From contig NZ_BBOJ01000002.1 of assembly GCF_000974445.1 (NCBI RefSeq), positions 372,001 through 436,000 of the forward strand: a stretch of 64,000 nt of DNA. The letters run 5' to 3'. This DNA is from Lentzea aerocolonigenes (GTDB lineage: Bacteria > Actinomycetota > Actinomycetes > Mycobacteriales > Pseudonocardiaceae). Every line of letters begins with the position of its first letter. The first letter of the stretch is position 1. Below are positions 32,922 through 41,016 of the stretch, piece after piece. Below the pieces are notes generated by a model. That model saw nothing but the letters and a program-made list of their open reading frames with translations. It ran no database searches and had not been told where the DNA came from. Both the position numbers and the translations under genes were made by a program.

Positions 32922-35624
32922 TCAGGTCCTGCACGCGGCCGGCCGGTCGGCGGCGCCGATCAGCGCGGCCCACTCGGCGTCCGAGAACGGCCTGCCGGCG
33001 ACGCGGCACAACCGATCACGCCACGACGCGACGGACGTGTCGAACACGGCGACCCTGCCGGAGGTGTCCCCTGCCGCCAGTCGGCCACCATCCGGTGCGA
33101 AACCGAGGGCAGTGACCGTGTCGAGGTTGGCCTGCAACGTGCCGATCGGTTGCCGCGACGGCAGGTCGTACAGGGTGACGTCCGGTGTGTTGGCGAGGCC
33201 CGTCGCGAGGAACCGTCCGTCCGGGCTGACCGCGATCGCCTCGATGCTCTTGTCGCTCACCACCAGCGGTTCGGACCTGGTGCGCGCCACGGCGTCCCAC
33301 ATCAGCACCGTGCCGTCGCCACGGCCGATCGCGAGGTTCGCGGTGCCTGGCTGGAAAGTGACGACCGGGCTGTTCAGACCGATGATGCCTCGTTCGACGC
33401 CTTCGACGGTCTCGATCCTGGTGGGTCCGGCCAGCTCCCAGACGTCGACGCGGTCCGGCGAGCGCCCGACAGCGGCGAACCTGCCGTCCGAGCTGATCGC
33501 GGCGGACGTCACCTCCGCCGGGTCACCGGCCAGGTCGCTGCTCGACCAGCCGTTGTCCCCGCGGCGCCAGAGCAGTGTCCTGCCCTTGGGGTCACCGGTG
33601 ATCGCGACGTCGCCCGAGGCCGCGACCACCGCCTGCGGGCCGACGTCGCCGACGCGTTCCTCGGTGCCGCCGTCGACGGGCTGCCGCACCAACGCGTTGT
33701 CCCGCAGGAAGAAGGCCTGGCCGGTGGTGAGGGCGGAGCCGATGATCTCGGTGACACCGAGACGCAGACCGGCGGTGGTCAGGGACCGGGCCGTGCCGTC
33801 ACGCAGGTCGTGCAACCGGGTCGTGCCCGCGCCGTCCGAGCTGAGCAGCCGGGTGCCGGTCACGTCGAAGCCCACCGACGACACGCGGCCGCGGCCGGTG
33901 CGCAGCCGGGGTGCCTCGGCGAACGGTCCGTTGTCCATGTCGTCGTGGATGCTGATGTCGCGCACGATCAGCCGCCCGGTCTGGTCGACGCTGGCGGCGA
34001 GCTCACCCGCCGCGTCGACGGCGACGGCCGTGACGAAGCCGACGTGTCCCGGCACCGCGGTGACCCGGTACGACGAGCCGAAGGTCTTGGTCACCTCGTA
34101 GAGGCCGACCCGGCCGCCCTCCTCACCGGTGACGATCTTGCTGCCGTCACGGCTGAACCGCGCCGTGATCGTGGTCCCGCCCATGCGCGGCAGTTTCACC
34201 ACGGCGCCGGTGGTGAGGTCCGTCAGCGCGAGGTGGCCGTCGGCGGACCGGATGTCGGCCACGACGCGGCTCAGGTCCGGGCTCACCGCGACGCCGCTGG
34301 TGTAACCGGAACCCAGCGGCACGGGCTCGCGCGCGGGCTCGCCACCGGGCAGGCGGAACGTCGACAGCACGCGGTCCGCGACGACGGCGACTCCGGCCCG
34401 GTCGGCGCTGAAGGTGACGACGGCCGGTTGTTCGGTCATCGCCGGCAGTGTCGCGACGCGCGTGTGGTCGCGGCGCCAGATCGTCAGCACGTTGTCCTGG
34501 TCCGCCACCGCGACGAGCTCACCGGACGGATCGAGGAACGGCACACCCTCGGCCGGGCGCCACTCCTGCGCCTGGTCGGTCCGGAGGTTCCAGGTGGTGA
34601 CCGACCCGGACGCGGCGGCGACCACCACCTCGTCGTCGGACGGCAGCGCGATCGCCCGAACGTCCGGGATGTCCCGGGTCTTCACCTCCCGCAGCGACCT
34701 CTCGGCCGTCCACACCCGCACCCGTTTCCCGGTCGACGCGGCGACGGTCCGGCCGGACGGGCTGAGCGCGACGGCGTCCAGCCGCACGTCGGGATCCGGG
34801 CGGGCGGTGCCGACGACGAGCGGATCCTGTTGCAGCGCCAGCAGAAGTGCCTGCCTGCTGCCGACCGAGTCCTCGAGCAGCGAGGACTGCACGGCGGCGA
34901 GCATGCCGAGATCGATGTCGCTGCGCAGCAGCTGACGCGACTGCGCGGCCAGGTAGCGCGCCGTCGACCGGGTCGCCTGTTCGCGCGCCTCGCGGGCGTT
35001 GGACACCGCGATCAGGCCCGCCGCCACCGCCGCCACGAGCAGCACGGCGAGCCCGGCCACCGCACCCCGCGTCAGCCGCAGGGACCGGCGCTGCACGAGC
35101 CGGTCCTCGTCGTCCAGCTCGTCGACGGTCTTGCCGCGGATCGGCGCGACCAGCCGTGCGATGTTCCGGCGGAACACGGGATCCGCCAGCGTCGCGCGCC
35201 CGGCTTCCCGCACGTCCACGACGAGCGGTTCGACCGGGAACGCCTCGGCCAGCGCGGGCAACGCGGCGTCGGACACCTCCGGATCGAACCGCCCGGTGTC
35301 GCGGTCCCACACCAGCGTGCCGTCGGCCAGCACCACGTACACGGGCCTTCGTGGCTCCTGTGCGAGGAAGTGCGTGATCTCGTCGCCCACGTACGCCGAG
35401 CGGCTCGCCGCCGGTGAGGCGATGACGATCAGGTGCGCCGACGCGTCGAGCGCGGCCGCGATGTCCGGCCACAACCCGGGTGTCGCGGCGAGATCGGTGT
35501 CGTCGCGGAAGATCCGCAGCGTCGACCTGCGCCGGCGAGGGGTGCCGAGCCTGCGCATCGCGCGCCGGATCGCGGCGGCGAGGTGTTTGTCCTTGTGCGA
35601 GTAGGAAAGGAAGGCGTCGTACAC
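32922..35624 (-). CDS. TIR domain - membrane helix - WD40 propeller protein
   Basis: A 900-residue protein in three parts. Residues 1 to about 150 are a TIR domain (VYDAFLSYSHKDK at the start, Glu82 in SAYVGDEITHF at the place of the NADase catalytic glutamate). Residues about 187-208 are a membrane helix followed by a helical linker (EAREQATRSTARYLAAQSR). Residues about 270-880 are WD40-like repeats (ISSDGRFAAVGRSPDRVDVWEL, VSPDGRFLATG). The propeller should therefore lie outside the membrane or in the opposite compartment from TIR, depending on topology. GTG 35624 follows GAGGAG; GTG 35639 is an alternative. It is divergent from another membrane protein with a Rossmann-like domain. Signal-sensing or defence is inferred. 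Confidence 0.82.
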   Translation of the reverse strand: MYDAFLSYSHKDKHLAAAIRRAMRRLGTPRRRRSTLRIFRDDTDLAATPGLWPDIAAALDASAHLIVIASPAASRSAYVGDEITHFLAQEPRRPVYVVLADGTLVWDRDTGRFDPEVSDAALPALAEAFPVEPLVVDVREAGRATLADPVFRRNIARLVAPIRGKTVDELDDEDRLVQRRSLRLTRGAVAGLAVLLVAAVAAGLIAVSNAREAREQATRSTARYLAAQSRQLLRSDIDLGMLAAVQSSLLEDSVGSRQALLLALQQDPLVVGTARPDPDVRLDAVALSPSGRTVAASTGKRVRVWTAERSLREVKTRDIPDVRAIALPSDDEVVVAAASGSVTTWNLRTDQAQEWRPAEGVPFLDPSGELVAVADQDNVLTIWRRDHTRVATLPAMTEQPAVVTFSADRAGVAVVADRVLSTFRLPGGEPAREPVPLGSGYTSGVAVSPDLSRVVADIRSADGHLALTDLTTGAVVKLPRMGGTTITARFSRDGSKIVTGEEGGRVGLYEVTKTFGSSYRVTAVPGHVGFVTAVAVDAAGELAASVDQTGRLIVRDISIHDDMDNGPFAEAPRLRTGRGRVSSVGFDVTGTRLLSSDGAGTTRLHDLRDGTARSLTTAGLRLGVTEIIGSALTTGQAFFLRDNALVRQPVDGGTEERVGDVGPQAVVAASGDVAITGDPKGRTLLWRRGDNGWSSSDLAGDPAEVTSAAISSDGRFAAVGRSPDRVDVWELAGPTRIETVEGVERGIIGLNSPVVTFQPGTANLAIGRGDGTVLMWDAVARTRSEPLVVSDKSIEAIAVSPDGRFLATGLANTPDVTLYDLPSRQPIGTLQANLDTVTALGFAPDGGRLAAGDTSGRVAVFDTSVASWRDRLCRVAGRPFSDAEWAALIGAADRPAACRT

Positions 35625-35792
35625 GTCTACTCCTCGCACGTGGGTCAGACCTCGGACGTACCGAGATCATCGGGAACGCGGCCGGGCCGTTAGCGCCGGA
35701 CACCCGAACGGCGCAGCCGGGAACCGCTCCCCTGGGCGTCTTCGTGAATCCCCTGTTCAGCGGTGCCGGACATGGGGACGGCGGGCATAGAC

Positions 35793-37073
35793 ATGACTCG
35801 TCCACGGCAACGGGGAGGTGCCGGCGGTGTTGCTCGTCGACGTGGCCCAGCGGGTCGGCGCGTCGTGACCGTCCGCGTGGTGCTCCTGCTGCTCGCCGTC
35901 GCCGCCGGGCTGGCCGTGACGATGGTCCTGTTCTACTCGGCGATCGTCACCTTCATGCGGGTGTGGCGGCGGGCGCAGGCGAAGGGGTACACCGGCCCTG
36001 TCACGCCCGCGATCCTCATGACAACCGCGTTCACCGTTCCACTGGGCACAATGCTCCTCGGCGCCTTTCTGGTCCGTGCCAGCGCCGAGGCCGGGGCGTT
36101 CACAGGTCTCGCGTTCGGCATCGTGGCCGTGTTGGCGGGGCTCGCCCTGGCCGTTCACCTGCTGCCCGCACGGCCGGTGCGGGCAGGCAGGAGACGGCGG
36201 CCGCGAACACCGTTCCGGGTGTTGAGCAATCTGGCGACGGTGACACCGCTGCTGGTGATCGCGGTGCTGCTGCTCAACGGCAAACCCGCGACGGTCGGCA
36301 TCCAGTTGCTGCTGCCCATGGCGATGCTGTCGATCCTGTCCGAGACCGCCGCGCGGCGAGCGGACCGCCTCGACGCGCTGCCACCGGCCGACCCGCGCCC
36401 GTCCGTGGTGTGGATCCGCGGTTTCGGCAACGAACGCCGTCTGTTCGGCTTCCGGCGACGCGACAAACAGGAGACCCGCGAGCGCCCGGAGCTCAGGAAG
36501 ATCTTCAGCCGCCGCCCGGATCCGGTGTCGTTCGAGGAGTACTTCGCACCGGCGATCGCCGCGGAGATCGGCCGCGGGTACGGCCTGGGCAACCCGCGCG
36601 ACTACCTCCCGCCCGACGGCATCGACCGCCACTACGCCACCGACGACTCGTGGCGCGAGCAGTTCGCGGACCTGATCGCCGGAGCCAGGTGCGTGGTCAT
36701 GGCACCGGGTGACTGGCCGGAACTGCGGTTCGAGTTCCGGGTGATCAGGGAGCTGGGGGCGCACCGCAGGCTGTTCGTGTTCACGCCGCCGGCGCGCAAA
36801 GCTCGCCAGATCCGCCGGGCCAACCTCATGAAGGGGTTCCGGCACGAGGACTGGGACGACTTCGCGACGGCGCTGGATGATGAACCCGGTTACCTGCTCG
36901 GGCCGGATCCGGGGCCTGGAGCCGTGGTGACGTTCGAGGAAGACGGGCGGGCCGTGGTGCTGGCGCGTGGTGTCGAGGAACCCGCCGGCTACGTGGCCGC
37001 CGTGCTCAGCCACCTCGGCGAGGTCGAACACTCAGAAGACACCGACCGACGTTCCACAGTGGACGATCGTTAG
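35793..37073 (+). CDS. Membrane protein with C-terminal Rossmann/TIR-like domain
   Basis: About 426 residues. A short basic N-terminus precedes four hydrophobic helices (about residues 28-50, 72-95, 102-122, 150-190). The soluble C-terminal part begins with SVVWIRGFGNERRLF and continues FEEYFAPAIAAEIGRGYGLGNPRDYLPP, then WREQFADLIAGARCVVMAPG and RLFVFTPP. This pattern (arginine-rich strand, GNP loop, Y/W pair, acidic helix, hydrophobic strand) recurs in bacterial membrane proteins and looks like a nucleotide-binding or TIR-like Rossmann fold. The family name is not certain. The start is uncertain; GTG 35868 is another option. It is divergent from the TIR/WD40 gene. Confidence 0.62.
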   Translation: MTRPRQRGGAGGVARRRGPAGRRVVTVRVVLLLLAVAAGLAVTMVLFYSAIVTFMRVWRRAQAKGYTGPVTPAILMTTAFTVPLGTMLLGAFLVRASAEAGAFTGLAFGIVAVLAGLALAVHLLPARPVRAGRRRRPRTPFRVLSNLATVTPLLVIAVLLLNGKPATVGIQLLLPMAMLSILSETAARRADRLDALPPADPRPSVVWIRGFGNERRLFGFRRRDKQETRERPELRKIFSRRPDPVSFEEYFAPAIAAEIGRGYGLGNPRDYLPPDGIDRHYATDDSWREQFADLIAGARCVVMAPGDWPELRFEFRVIRELGAHRRLFVFTPPARKARQIRRANLMKGFRHEDWDDFATALDDEPGYLLGPDPGPGAVVTFEEDGRAVVLARGVEEPAGYVAAVLSHLGEVEHSEDTDRRSTVDDR

Positions 37074-37082
37074 CCTGGACCC

Positions 37083-37964
37083 GTGAAGGTGACCGCTCTC
37101 GTCACGGCGTACCACCCGGACGACCGCCTCGCGGCCGTGGTCGAGGCCGCCCTGCTGACGTGCTCCGGCGTGATCGTCTCGGACAACACCCCTGCGAGTT
37201 CGGCTTCGGCCGCCGAGAAGCTCGACGACCCGAGGGTCACCGTGCTGCGGACGGGCTTCAACCGCGGCCTGGCCGCGGCGTTGAACTCGGCGGCCGACGA
37301 GCTGCCCGCCGACACGGACGTGGTGCTGTTGCTCGACCAGGACTCGGTGCTGCCACCGGACCTCGTGCCCGCGCTGACCACACATCTCGCCGACGCGTCG
37401 ATCGGTGTGGTCGCACCGAATCCGTGGGACGCCGCCCACAGCGGGTCCTACGAGAAGATCGTGCGAGCGGCGGGGCCTGCCCTCGTGGACAGGTACGGCG
37501 TGATGACGTCCGGGATGCTGGTGCGGCGCAACTGTTTGCGGGCTGTCGGCCGGTTCCGCGAGGACTTCTTCGTCGACTGGGTCGACTTCGACTTCTGCCT
37601 GCGGGTGCGCGACAACGGTTTCCGGGTCGTGCAGGACACCACGGTCCTGCTGCCGCACTCGTTGGGAGACCGGCGCGAGCACCGGGTCGGTCCGTTGCGG
37701 ACACACGTGTTGCACTACCCGGTTTGGCGGCACTACTGGATTGCGCGCAACAGCACCGTTCTTGCGCGCGAGCGCCGCGCGAACGACTGGCGCTGGTCAC
37801 TCGGCGCCGTGCGGTACCTGGTGCGGTGGACGGCCAAGACCGCGCTGTTCGAGCCGCAGCGCTGGAGTTGCCTCAAGGCGTTGCTCGCAGGACTCCGCGA
37901 CGGGATTTCCGGCCGCGACCGGCAGACGTACGTGCCGGCTGGCGCCCGGTACCCCGCTTCCTGA
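37083..37964 (+). CDS. Family 2 glycosyltransferase, rhamnosyltransferase-like
   Basis: A 293-residue GT-A fold transferase: VTALVTAYHPDDRLAAVVEAAL, the metal-binding LLLDQDSVLPP (DQD), then DFFVDWVDFDFCLRVRDNGFRVV, which is the acceptor-side motif of rhamnosyltransferases of cell-surface polysaccharides. GTG 37083 is 9 bases after the previous stop, so it may be co-transcribed with the membrane protein. A strong hairpin follows it. The donor and acceptor are not evident. Confidence 0.82.
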   Translation: MKVTALVTAYHPDDRLAAVVEAALLTCSGVIVSDNTPASSASAAEKLDDPRVTVLRTGFNRGLAAALNSAADELPADTDVVLLLDQDSVLPPDLVPALTTHLADASIGVVAPNPWDAAHSGSYEKIVRAAGPALVDRYGVMTSGMLVRRNCLRAVGRFREDFFVDWVDFDFCLRVRDNGFRVVQDTTVLLPHSLGDRREHRVGPLRTHVLHYPVWRHYWIARNSTVLARERRANDWRWSLGAVRYLVRWTAKTALFEPQRWSCLKALLAGLRDGISGRDRQTYVPAGARYPAS

Positions 37965-37966
37965 CG

Positions 37967-37996
37967 GACCTCCGCCCCGGCGTCGAGGCGGAGGTC
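37967..37996. terminator. Bidirectional hairpin terminator
   Basis: GACCTCCGCC and GGCGGAGGTC form a 10-bp stem with a 10-base loop between the glycosyltransferase and the convergent sugar dehydrogenase gene. Confidence 0.65.
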
Positions 37997-38006
37997 GTCA
38001 CGCAGG

Positions 38007-39026
38007 TCAGCCCGTCGTGCTGACGACGCGGTCGTCACCGGGGCGCGCGGTGGCGCGGCCGTCGCGGTTCGACGTCGAGAACCACAACGTGCCGTCCGGA
38101 GACGAAGCCGCCGCCCGCACACGGCCGTACACGCCCTGGAACAGCGCCTGCGGCTGCCCGACGGTGCCGTTGGAGGCGACCGGGATCTTCCACAACCGCT
38201 GCCCGCGCAACGCCGCCATGTACAGGTTGCCCCGGTGGAAGGCGAGGCCGCTGGGTGACGCCGTCGCGTTGGACCAGGTCAGCGCCGGATCGACGAACCT
38301 CGGGTCGTTGCAGGCGCCTTCGCACGTCGGCCAGCCGTAGTTGCCACCGGCCTGGATGCGGTTGAGCTCGTCGAGGCGGCTCTGGCCCAGCTCGGCCGCG
38401 AACATCCGGCCGCCGCCGTCCCAGGCCAGGCCCTGCACGTTGCGGTGGCCCAGGCTGTAGACCAGGGACCCGGACGGGTTGCCCGGCGCGGGCGCGCCGG
38501 TCGTCGTCATGCGCAGCACCTTGCCGCCCAGCGAAGCGGGGTTCTGCGCGTTGGCGGTGTTGCCCGCGTCGCCGGTGCCCGCGTAGAGCAGGCCGTCCGG
38601 GCCGAACGACAGCGCGCCGCCGTTGTGGATCGACGTGCCGCGCGGGATGCCGGTCACGATCGGCACCGGTGTCTCACCGAGGCGGAACCTGGCGATCCGA
38701 TTGTCCGAAGTGGACGTGTAGTAGACGAACACGTACCTGTCGGTGGCGTAGCTCGGCGACACCGCGATGCCGAGCAGGCCGCCCTCCCCCTGCGCCGAGA
38801 CGCCGGGGATCTGGGCCACCTCGCGCGTGGTGCCGCCGCTGACCGACAGCACGCGAGCGCTGCCGCGCTCGGTCACCAGCGCGGTGGAGTCCGGCAGGAA
38901 GTCGATGTCCCAGGGGACGACCAGGTTCGTCGCCATGTCACGTTCGACGGCGGCGGCTGTGCCCGGCGTCAACGCCAGGCCCGTGACCACCGCCGTTGCG
39001 AGCAGAAGAGTTTCACGAAATCCCAT
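38007..39026 (-). CDS. Secreted PQQ-type sugar dehydrogenase (GSDH)
   Basis: A 339-residue protein with a Sec signal peptide (residues 1-26, PGTAAA) and a six-bladed propeller of the soluble glucose/sorbosone dehydrogenase family: NLVVPWDIDFLPDSTALVTERG, SIHNGGALSFGPDGLLYAGTGDAG, YSLGHRNVQGLAWDGGGRMFAAELGQ and GGNYGWPTCEG. These motifs carry the usual PQQ and calcium ligands. ATG 39026 follows AAGGAGG. It acts outside the cell on sugars released from plant polymers or on cell-wall sugars. Its last codons run up to the shared terminator. Confidence 0.85.
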   Translation of the reverse strand: MGFRETLLLATAVVTGLALTPGTAAAVERDMATNLVVPWDIDFLPDSTALVTERGSARVLSVSGGTTREVAQIPGVSAQGEGGLLGIAVSPSYATDRYVFVYYTSTSDNRIARFRLGETPVPIVTGIPRGTSIHNGGALSFGPDGLLYAGTGDAGNTANAQNPASLGGKVLRMTTTGAPAPGNPSGSLVYSLGHRNVQGLAWDGGGRMFAAELGQSRLDELNRIQAGGNYGWPTCEGACNDPRFVDPALTWSNATASPSGLAFHRGNLYMAALRGQRLWKIPVASNGTVGQPQALFQGVYGRVRAAASSPDGTLWFSTSNRDGRATARPGDDRVVSTTG

Positions 39027-39100
39027 GCATGCCTCCTTGACCTCGTCGGGTCCCGTGGCGGCGGCAGCGCGAGAACTCGGTCCGTGTGAGCACTGCGAGT

Positions 39101-39138
39101 GCGGGTCCGGCACCCTCGGCTGAGGGTGCCGGACCCGC
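39101..39138 (-). terminator. Terminator of the GH62 gene
   Basis: The arms 39101-39117 and 39122-39138 are perfectly complementary over 17 bp around the loop GGCT. It begins 10 bases past the GH62 stop on the minus strand and separates that gene from the sugar dehydrogenase gene. Confidence 0.78.
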
Positions 39139-39147
39139 GTCAGGCGA

Positions 39148-40671
39148 TCATCGTTGCAGGGTCAGCACACCCGGCCGGTACGGCAGCAGACCGTAGTCGC
39201 CACCGGAGTTGGGGTTGCGGCCCTGGTAGAGCAGCTGCAGGTTGCAGGGGTCGATCGTCTTGGTCTGGTCGGGGTTCGTGCGGATGATGTCACCGTGGCT
39301 GATGTCGTTGGTCCACGTGGCACCGCTGTTGGCCTTGCCCGCGAACGGGTTGCTCTCGGTGGCGGCCTGCGGGGTCCACGAACCGTTGAGGCTGCTGGAC
39401 GTGAACGAGCGGAAGAAGCGCCCGTTGCGGCCCATGGCCTCGACGATCATGAGGTACTGGTTCTGCCCCTGGACCTTGTACACCTCGACGGCCTCGAACA
39501 GGTTGGCCTGCGTGTCGCTCATGATCGTCGTGTACGACGAGCCGAAGTTCCCGGGGAAGTTCCCGATCGGCATGCTGGCGCGGTAGATCTTGCCGTTGTC
39601 ACCGGCGAAGAACAGGTACATGTTCTGGCTGTCGCCGATGAGCGTCTGGTCGATCGGGCCCGTGCCGGAGTCGGGGAGACTGCCGGTGAAGAGCGTCTGC
39701 TGCGCCGACCACCCGTTGGCGTTGGTCGGGTCGGTCGACGTCCGGTAGCTGAACGCGGTGCCGCCCCACTGGTAGGTGAGCACCCAGATGTTCTTCGGCG
39801 CGAAGTAGAACAACGTGGGCGCGACGGTGCCGCTGTTCATCGCGTTCTGCGGGGCCGAGGCCATGTCGGACCAGTTCGTGAAGGTCCCGAAGTTCATCGA
39901 GCCCCACCGCGTGCCGGTGTCGTGCGTCGTCGCGTAGACCAGGTGCTTGCCGTTGTACATGACGTGGGTGAAGTCCTTGAGCGACACCCATCCCTGCTTC
40001 GGCTGCGCCAGCGGGCCGGTGGACGACCAGCGGTAGGTCGACGGCAGCGAACACGTGCCGGGCGGGGTGGTCGTCGTCGTGGTGGGACCCGTCCCGCCGT
40101 CGACGCGCACGAGCTGCCACTGCTGGTTGGTGCCACCGTGGTCGCTGTACTGGACGATGTTGCCACCGTCGGCGGTGGAGGCCCCCTGGACCTCGACGGC
40201 CTTGTTGCTGTTGCGGTTGATCAGGCGCGCGTAGCCGCCGTCGGAGTCGGCGAGGCGGAACTGCTGGTTGGTGCCGCCGTTGTCGCTCCACTGGACGATG
40301 CTGCCGCCGTCGGCGGTGGAGCGCTGGTAGACGTCGAGGACCTTGCTCGACAGCCGTGACTTCAGCCGGTAGTAGCCGCCGCCGGAGTCGACGAACTGCC
40401 ACTGCTGCTGGTTGCCGTCGTTGCGGGCCCACTGGGTGATGCGCGCGCCGTCGGTCGTGACGGAGTTGTAGACGTCCAAGGCCTTGCCGCTGTTGCGGTT
40501 GACCAGCACGTACCAGGCGCTCGTGTCGACGGTCGCCGCCGACACGGGCGCCGCGCTGAACGCCGTCACCAGCCCGCCGAGCAGCACGGCGACGGCGGCG
40601 GCGAGACCCGCTGCGCGACGTCTGCGGCCTCGCGGCACCGAGACGGGCGGATGGTGGCCTGATCCGGACAT
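39148..40671 (-). CDS. Secreted GH62 arabinofuranosidase with ricin-type CBM13
   Basis: A 507-residue secreted enzyme. A twin-basic N-terminus (PRGRRRR) and hydrophobic segment to about residue 46 form the export signal. Residues about 50-190 are a ricin/CBM13 domain with three QxW-type repeats (QQWQFV, QQFRLA, QQWQLV). A Thr-rich linker follows. Residues about 210-507 are a five-bladed GH62 propeller ([25 protein letters not shown], later [13 protein letters not shown]). It removes arabinose side chains from arabinoxylan. ATG 40671 follows GAGGAG. A promoter and operator-like repeat lie upstream. Confidence 0.92.
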   Translation of the reverse strand: MSGSGHHPPVSVPRGRRRRAAGLAAAVAVLLGGLVTAFSAAPVSAATVDTSAWYVLVNRNSGKALDVYNSVTTDGARITQWARNDGNQQQWQFVDSGGGYYRLKSRLSSKVLDVYQRSTADGGSIVQWSDNGGTNQQFRLADSDGGYARLINRNSNKAVEVQGASTADGGNIVQYSDHGGTNQQWQLVRVDGGTGPTTTTTTPPGTCSLPSTYRWSSTGPLAQPKQGWVSLKDFTHVMYNGKHLVYATTHDTGTRWGSMNFGTFTNWSDMASAPQNAMNSGTVAPTLFYFAPKNIWVLTYQWGGTAFSYRTSTDPTNANGWSAQQTLFTGSLPDSGTGPIDQTLIGDSQNMYLFFAGDNGKIYRASMPIGNFPGNFGSSYTTIMSDTQANLFEAVEVYKVQGQNQYLMIVEAMGRNGRFFRSFTSSSLNGSWTPQAATESNPFAGKANSGATWTNDISHGDIIRTNPDQTKTIDPCNLQLLYQGRNPNSGGDYGLLPYRPGVLTLQR

Positions 40672-41016
40672 GGGCGTGCTCCTCATCGTCGAGGTCGGGC
40701 AAGTTCGCGGCACGGGGCAACGTTCGAACGACCGCTTGCGCCGAGTGGTCTTCGCGCGCCCTTCTGAACGAAAAGCGATTACCGCTTCAAACTGTGGAGG
40801 ATCATCTCCGGACGGTCAAGATGCGGCAAAGACCCACGGCGCGAATTGTCGAAAAAGCTAAAACTGCCGCGAATTCTTTAGCTCGAACGAGGAGCCGGTC
40901 CTACAGCCACGACCAGCGCAGACTTGCGCAAAAGGCACTCGCGCACCGCTAATTCCGATCACACTCGGCCGCGCCGACGCATTTCCCCGTTCGACAACTC
41001 AGTCGAATTCGACGAA
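40672..41016 (-). promoter_or_regulatory. Intergenic region with GH62 promoter and operator-like repeat
   Basis: No gene is visible here. On the minus strand TTGACC (40814-40819), a 17-bp spacer and CACAGT (40791-40796) make a plausible promoter for the GH62 gene. Just after it, AAGCG-attac-CGCTT (40773-40787) is an inverted repeat at the expected transcription start, as for a LacI-type repressor. AGCTAAA...TTTAGCT (40856-40883) is a further, weaker hairpin that might end the upstream surface-protein transcript. The stretch is more AT-rich than its surroundings. Confidence 0.45.
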
